Assembly: GCA_009838595.1 (NCBI GenBank)
Contig: VXRI01000017.1
Location: 4,718-14,709, forward strand
DNA length: 9,992 nt
Reading direction: 5' to 3'
Source of the DNA: Chloroflexota bacterium
GTDB lineage: Bacteria; Chloroflexota; Dehalococcoidia; Lucifugimonadales; JADFKI01
The position numbers and the translations under genes are program-made. The stretch's first letter is position 1; every line of letters begins with the position of its first letter. Of this stretch, positions 6,418 through 9,992 are shown piece by piece. The notes beneath the pieces are model-generated. The model saw only the letters and a list, made by a program, of their open reading frames with translations, had not been told where the DNA came from and made no database searches.

Positions 6418-7644
6418 CTAAACTACACCCTTTGCGCATAGTTCGGCAAGTAGCGGCGCGTCGATGCTTAGCAAGTCTTCGTAGATTTCGGCGTTGTGCT
6501 GGCCGAGGCGCGGCGCGGGCGTGTTCGTAGTTATGGGTGCATCGGACAGTCGGAACGGCAGTCCGGTGTAGGTAAGTTCGCCGGCGTCCGGGTGTATCAA
6601 GTCCACGAAGTAGTCGCGCTGACGGAAGTGTTCGTTGTGCAGCGCTTCGTCCGTCTGCATTATCGGCGCGCATGGCAAGCCCTCGCGCTGTCCGGCGGCG
6701 AATACCTGAAGGCGTGTGTGCTCATCGAACCAAGCCTGAAATATGCCTTCCAGTTCGAGACGGCGCTCCGTGCGGTCGTCCGCCGTCCGGAAACGCGCGT
6801 CGCCGATGAGGTCAGCGCGGTCTATCATCCGCGCGAGCTGCGGCCACATGCGCGAACCGAGCGGCAGGAAGCTAACATAGCCGTCCTTACAACGGAATGT
6901 GCCGACTGCGTAGGGTTCGCGCATGCCGGCGGCTGCGAGACGCGGTGGCTTGCGCGGGTCCGGCTCGCCGCCGTATATCCAGGGCGTGCGGCGTCCAATC
7001 TGGTGAGGATGCCCTGCCATGCACTCTTGGATGGATATGTCCAGCCATTCACCTTCGCCATTCATCGCGACGCCGAATAGGGCGATCATTGTCGCCGCGG
7101 CGGCAGTCGTGCCGCTGAAGTACTGCGCTATTTCCGCACCGTATCGCAGCGGCTCACGCTCGGGCAAGCCTTCGCGGTGCATGCCGCCGCCTGCCGCGAA
7201 TATCGTCAGCTCGGTATATTCATAGTCCTTGTGCGGGCCGGACTGCCCGTATGGCGTAACCGAAGTCAGCACGATGTCGTCGCGCATGCCCCGGAGTTCG
7301 TGGTAGCCGATGCCCCAGTCCGACATCTGTCCGGGCCGATAGCTCTCGATAACGACATCAGCCTGCGCCGCGATCTGCGTGAAAATGTGCCTGCCGTCCG
7401 TAGTTGACGGATCGAGCGTGATGCCCTTCTTGCCTGCGTTGAGGTGCAAAAATAGCGCGCTCTTCTCCGGGTGGCGCACACCGTCCGGGAACGCGCCGGC
7501 ATCGCGCGACATATCCGGCGAATCAGGAAGTTCAAGCTTAATAACCTCGGCGCCATAATCCGCCAGCATCTTGCCGCAATACGGTCCAGCGATGCCGGTA
7601 GAGGCGTCTATGACGCGGATGTTGGTAAGTGTTTGGTAGGGCAT
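6418..7644 (-). CDS. CaiB/BaiF family III CoA-transferase homologue with Gln at the catalytic Asp position
   Basis: A 408-residue family III CoA-transferase of normal length. Seen: the classic opening RVIDASTGIAGPYCGKMLADYGAEVIKLE, LNAGKKGITLD, DVVIESYRPGQMSDWGIGY, VTPYGQSGPHKDY, then AQYFSGTTAAAATMIAL followed by GEGEWLDISIQE, and a C-terminal APRLGQHNAEIY. Aligned by eye with the family pattern DxxxGxxAAxAxxxAL, the catalytic Asp is replaced by Gln174; the downstream gene keeps Asp. It may therefore be a structural partner, or belong to a Gln-type subfamily with altered chemistry. It is the first gene of the CoA-transferase/EamA unit. I see no Shine-Dalgarno before the ATG at 7644 and no convincing promoter in the 86-base gap upstream (7645-7730). 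It is clearly a diverged paralogue of its neighbour, not a recent duplicate. Confidence 0.9.
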   Translation of the reverse strand: MPYQTLTNIRVIDASTGIAGPYCGKMLADYGAEVIKLELPDSPDMSRDAGAFPDGVRHPEKSALFLHLNAGKKGITLDPSTTDGRHIFTQIAAQADVVIESYRPGQMSDWGIGYHELRGMRDDIVLTSVTPYGQSGPHKDYEYTELTIFAAGGGMHREGLPEREPLRYGAEIAQYFSGTTAAAATMIALFGVAMNGEGEWLDISIQECMAGHPHQIGRRTPWIYGGEPDPRKPPRLAAAGMREPYAVGTFRCKDGYVSFLPLGSRMWPQLARMIDRADLIGDARFRTADDRTERRLELEGIFQAWFDEHTRLQVFAAGQREGLPCAPIMQTDEALHNEHFRQRDYFVDLIHPDAGELTYTGLPFRLSDAPITTNTPAPRLGQHNAEIYEDLLSIDAPLLAELCAKGVV

Positions 7645-7730
7645 GGTGGGTTAGGTCTTGGGTGTCAGTGGTTGTTTTTCATCGATGGATTATTTACTTG
7701 GAACTTACGAAACGGTGATGAGAAGGCATT

Positions 7731-8783
7731 CTATAAGGCCTCCATCAAAAATCGCGCACGATACCTCTGTGGAAAGAAAACACTTTCATAACAAAGAAAC
7801 ACGTCGTCGTACGAATTGCGCACAGACTCGTAAAGCAATTCATCTTCAATTGGCAAATCAACAAGTTTTGTAGGAGCGTTACTAGGTTCGTGGTCTCGAC
7901 CATTTTGATGTCGTATAGTTGCCTGCATTTGAAAAAGTTGATGTATAACAGACTCCCTGAAATGCTTCTCCGGCAACTCTTGGGCAATTATCCGAACCAT
8001 CGAAATTACGCTTAGTAACTCATCCCTTGTAACGGTTTTGCCGGCTACTAAGAATTGCTGAGTCAGAGGTTGGCGCATCGCTGCATTTACCTTGTCAGAT
8101 TCTTCGAGAGAAAGGTTAATTTCAGCATGAGAACTCCAACCTCGCACACCATCCGATTCAAAGTATTCCTTGTTCCTTTCAATTGTCTCCATGTGTTCTC
8201 TTGCAGATTCGGGATCAATCTTAGCAAGAACATCTTCAAATAAACGGGATCCCATCTGCTTAACGCCAAATGAGGCATCCGGAATTGTGCATAGGTCTCT
8301 CATCATTGATTGAAGGCGGGCTCGCTGCGTTTGTCGGCAGTCGTTGACTAGAACGCCATCAAGCAACCTCAATGACCGGCTGTACGCTAATGCTAAAACA
8401 TCCTCACGGGTATGAACATCAGCGCGAAACACATCAGCGCCCTGTTCTTTGTAGAATGCCAATTTTTCGGAATTAGGTTCAGAAGTGTCCACTATCTCTA
8501 TGATGCGCGGCGGGGCGTCCCTTCTATGTAAGATTATGTCAGGTCGGTAATTGCCATAGTCTTCTTCTACACCGACGGCTACGACTCCATTAAGAAGATT
8601 CTCAAAGGTTGGGGCTGGGACTTCTCGCTGGAACTGATCGCATTTGTCACACTTCTCAAAGTAGCCCACCATTACCGCTCTATCTTCCTCAAGAGATTTT
8701 CGCAACTCTCTTCCAAACAGCGATTTTCCTGTCCAGTGCGGCATACCCTCGGGATACATTGGGGTTCCCATGTTTGTTGTCAT
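7731..8783 (-). CDS. PD-(D/E)XK nuclease-like protein with CxxC motif, function unknown
   Basis: A 350-residue soluble protein that I cannot assign to a named family. Seen: FEKCDKCDQF (Cys45, Cys48), possibly half of a zinc site with Cys149 and Cys165. Next comes YRPDIIL (Asp82) and IIEIVDTSEPNSEKLAFYKEQGADVFRADV (Glu96, Asp99), whose strand-turn-strand pattern resembles the core of PD-(D/E)XK enzymes (D...ExK), though the Lys position is Val98. This is close to the 'PDv.l...EIV.T...ekl.fY...gi.v..vd' pattern seen in competence/CoiA-like and other nuclease-fold proteins (recalled). The remaining 200 residues are mainly helical and charged. Base composition is clearly lower in GC than its neighbours (about 40-45% in two hand-counted lines against about 58% in the CoA-transferase), which suggests recent transfer. 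AGGA seven bases before ATG 8783 supports this start. It lies 19 bases after uma2. Nuclease activity is not established. Confidence 0.72.
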   Translation of the reverse strand: MTTNMGTPMYPEGMPHWTGKSLFGRELRKSLEEDRAVMVGYFEKCDKCDQFQREVPAPTFENLLNGVVAVGVEEDYGNYRPDIILHRRDAPPRIIEIVDTSEPNSEKLAFYKEQGADVFRADVHTREDVLALAYSRSLRLLDGVLVNDCRQTQRARLQSMMRDLCTIPDASFGVKQMGSRLFEDVLAKIDPESAREHMETIERNKEYFESDGVRGWSSHAEINLSLEESDKVNAAMRQPLTQQFLVAGKTVTRDELLSVISMVRIIAQELPEKHFRESVIHQLFQMQATIRHQNGRDHEPSNAPTKLVDLPIEDELLYESVRNSYDDVFLCYESVFFPQRYRARFLMEAL

Positions 8784-8790
8784 AAGTTAA

Positions 8791-8794
8791 TCCT
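8791..8794 (-). promoter_or_regulatory. Ribosome binding site of the nuclease-like gene
   Basis: AGGA on the - strand, seven bases before the ATG at 8783. It supports this start over the in-frame ATGs four and eight codons downstream. Confidence 0.5.
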
Positions 8795-8802
8795 GTGCAA
8801 TA

Positions 8803-9357
8803 CTACACAAACAGTTCCCTCACCGCACACTCAAACCCCGGCAGCACATCCCCCAGTGTCAGCGTGTCCGCTTCGGTCAGCGTAGTCGTCTCTCCGCTCC
8901 GGTGGCGCAGCGTGATTGTTCGCGTGCGAGGGTCTATCAGCACAACCAGCAGCGTTCCCGCTTCGAGAAGTTGGACGACTTTTTCGGCGACTTCGGTGTA
9001 TGAGTCGGAGGGAGATATGACTTCTACGGCAAGGTCGGGCGCGCCGGGGATGAAGCCTTTGGGGATGCCGTCTGGCGGGATATTCTCTTTTCGCAAGAAT
9101 GACACATCTGGGGCGCGTACAGTGTCAGGGTCCGTGCTGATGATGAATCCGGTGTCAGCATTAAATACTGCGCCCAAGTCGTTCTGTCGGACGAAGACGT
9201 TAATGTATGTACCTGCGTTCATGCCGATTGTGCCGTGTTCGCCGCCAGCCGGTGCCATGCTTATCAGTTCTCCCTTAACCAGTTCGTAGCGGTTATAGCC
9301 GTCATCGGGCATAGCCAGCAGTTCGGCTGCGGTCATAAGCGTAGCGGTTGTTGCCAT
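8803..9357 (-). CDS. Uma2-family (DUF820) putative endonuclease
   Basis: A 184-residue protein of the usual Uma2 length, a PD-(D/E)XK-fold family common in Cyanobacteria, Chloroflexota and Deinococcota whose biological role is largely unknown. Seen: MTAAELLAMPDDGYNRYELVKGELI (family opening, Glu25 and Glu30), APAGGEHGTI, RAPDVSFL (Asp84), GAPDLAVEVISPSDSYTEVAEK (Glu112 and a displaced Lys126), YL/LLEAG-type helix, and VLIDPRTRTITLRH. The expected acidic residues are all present, so the fold core is intact. The start is fixed by a perfect AAGGAGG five bases upstream of ATG 9357; a longer frame to 9519 would run back into pheT. It begins 16 bases after the pheT stop, so it may be transcribed with it. 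C-terminal ECAVRELF is typical of the family. Confidence 0.93.
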   Translation of the reverse strand: MATTATLMTAAELLAMPDDGYNRYELVKGELISMAPAGGEHGTIGMNAGTYINVFVRQNDLGAVFNADTGFIISTDPDTVRAPDVSFLRKENIPPDGIPKGFIPGAPDLAVEVISPSDSYTEVAEKVVQLLEAGTLLVVLIDPRTRTITLRHRSGETTTLTEADTLTLGDVLPGFECAVRELFV

Positions 9358-9362
9358 ACTTG

Positions 9363-9369
9363 CCTCCTT
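9363..9369 (-). promoter_or_regulatory. Consensus Shine-Dalgarno of uma2
   Basis: AAGGAGG on the - strand lies five bases before the ATG at 9357 and just after the pheT TAA. It is the best ribosome binding site in the window and rules out the longer uma2 frame. Confidence 0.85.
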
Positions 9370-9373
9370 ATGG

Positions 9374-9992
9374 TTAGTCCCGCAGCTCCACGCCCAGCTC
9401 CCGCTGTAACTGTTGTAGGATGTTAGATTGGTAACCGTCCACTTGCTCCGATGTGAGCGTGCCGCGCGGCGACTGGAATACGATGCGGTAGGCGAGCGAA
9501 CGCTTGCCATCCGGGACACCTTCGCCTTCGTATATGTCGAACGGTATGCTGCGCGCGACCATCCGGTGGCGTTCCATTATCGCCTGTATGCGCGCCGATG
9601 TCACTTCGGCATCAACGATGAGCGCTAAGTCGCGGTACGACTGCGGGTACGGGTTCGCCGGAATGTGCTGCCGCGTCTCTTCGGGAAGCGCCGCTCTCAG
9701 TGCCGCTAGATCTATCTCGAACATGGCTGTGGTTGCGCCGTCTAAGTCGAAGCGCTCTAGCGTGGGGCGCCCCACTTCTCCGATGACGCCGATGGGCATG
9801 GCACCGCACAGGATGCGCGCCGTCCTGCCGCGACGCAGGATAGGGTCGTCATCGTATGCTTCGTAACGGACTTCCGCGCGAAGTTTGGAGAAGAGCGATT
9901 CGAGCACGCCCTTGCCGTCGTAGAAGCCCATATCGCCGGACGGCGCGTTCCACGACAACGGGAAGCGCGGCCCGCACAGCACTCCGATAAGC
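9374..9992 (-). CDS. pheT: Phenylalanine-tRNA ligase beta subunit, C-terminal part
   Basis: This is the last 206 or so codons of pheT; the gene continues beyond the right edge. Phenylalanyl-tRNA synthetase (alpha2beta2) charges tRNA-Phe in the cytoplasm. Seen: GDMGFYDGKGVLESLFSKL (equivalent of the family's DFFDxKGxVE), ILRRGRTARI followed by IGVIGEVGRPTLERFDL (the usual HPGRSA...GxIGExHP region), MFEIDLAAL, then a complete FDX-ACB anticodon-binding domain from about 9649 down to the stop: YPQSYRDLALIVDAEV, FDIYEGEGVPDGKRSLAYRIVFQS, TLTSEQVDGYQSNILQQL, ending ELGVELRD. In the middle, Arg replaces the usual His-Pro in the HPGR motif (LRRGRTA). The end is a normal full-length C-terminus with a TAA stop. 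pheS would be expected further to the right on this strand but is not visible. Confidence 0.96.
   Translation of the reverse strand, partial: LIGVLCGPRFPLSWNAPSGDMGFYDGKGVLESLFSKLRAEVRYEAYDDDPILRRGRTARILCGAMPIGVIGEVGRPTLERFDLDGATTAMFEIDLAALRAALPEETRQHIPANPYPQSYRDLALIVDAEVTSARIQAIMERHRMVARSIPFDIYEGEGVPDGKRSLAYRIVFQSPRGTLTSEQVDGYQSNILQQLQRELGVELRD

Noticed and set aside
6496..7080. 194-residue + strand frame inside the second CoA-transferase
   Set aside because: Antisense shadow of a well-supported gene.
7645..7730. Promoter for the CoA-transferase unit
   Set aside because: AT-rich stretches such as TAAATAAT occur on the - strand, but no -35 element sits at a suitable distance.
9358..9519. 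Longer Uma2 start at 9519
   Set aside because: It would lie inside pheT; the consensus AAGGAGG fixes the start at 9357.

Overview
The window is bacterial, gene-dense and mostly GC-rich. CaiB/BaiF CoA-transferases in tandem, an N,N-dimethylformamidase-like hydrolase, a Uma2 gene and short dispersed GAAGCGAAG-type and TTCGTGG-type palindromic repeats together suggest an environmental Chloroflexota (Dehalococcoidia/SAR202-like) genome. That placement is an inference from gene content and has not been tested. A 22-base poly-T run at the left edge looks like a contig end.

Layout. On the + strand lie a dimethylformamidase beta-subunit-like protein (292-1749) and an NCS2-type (xanthine/uracil family) permease (1986-3812). 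The permease carries an extra C-terminal cytosolic domain shaped like a GHKL/HATPase anti-sigma domain but lacking its ATP-binding residues. All remaining genes are on the - strand and meet the permease convergently across a 299-base repeat-bearing gap. Read in their own direction from the right edge they are: the 3' part of pheT (phenylalanyl-tRNA synthetase beta chain), a Uma2 PD-(D/E)XK protein, an AT-richer gene for a second PD-(D/E)XK-like protein with a CxxC motif, then after an 86-base gap two family III CoA-transferases and a DMT/EamA transporter.

How the genes fit together. The two CoA-transferases and the EamA transporter look like one transcription unit; the last stop and the next start are one base apart. 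One transferase keeps the catalytic Asp at its usual place, while the other has Gln there, so a heteromeric enzyme with one catalytic subunit is plausible. A carboxylate-activating enzyme next to a small-molecule transporter suggests catabolism or export of an organic acid, with unknown substrate. pheT, uma2 and the AT-richer gene are separated by only 16 and 19 bases; the last two look like accessory genes inserted behind a housekeeping operon.

The most interesting items are the permease-pseudo-HATPase fusion, the unequal CoA-transferase pair, and the AT-rich nuclease-like gene. None is proven to be a new system from sequence reading alone.
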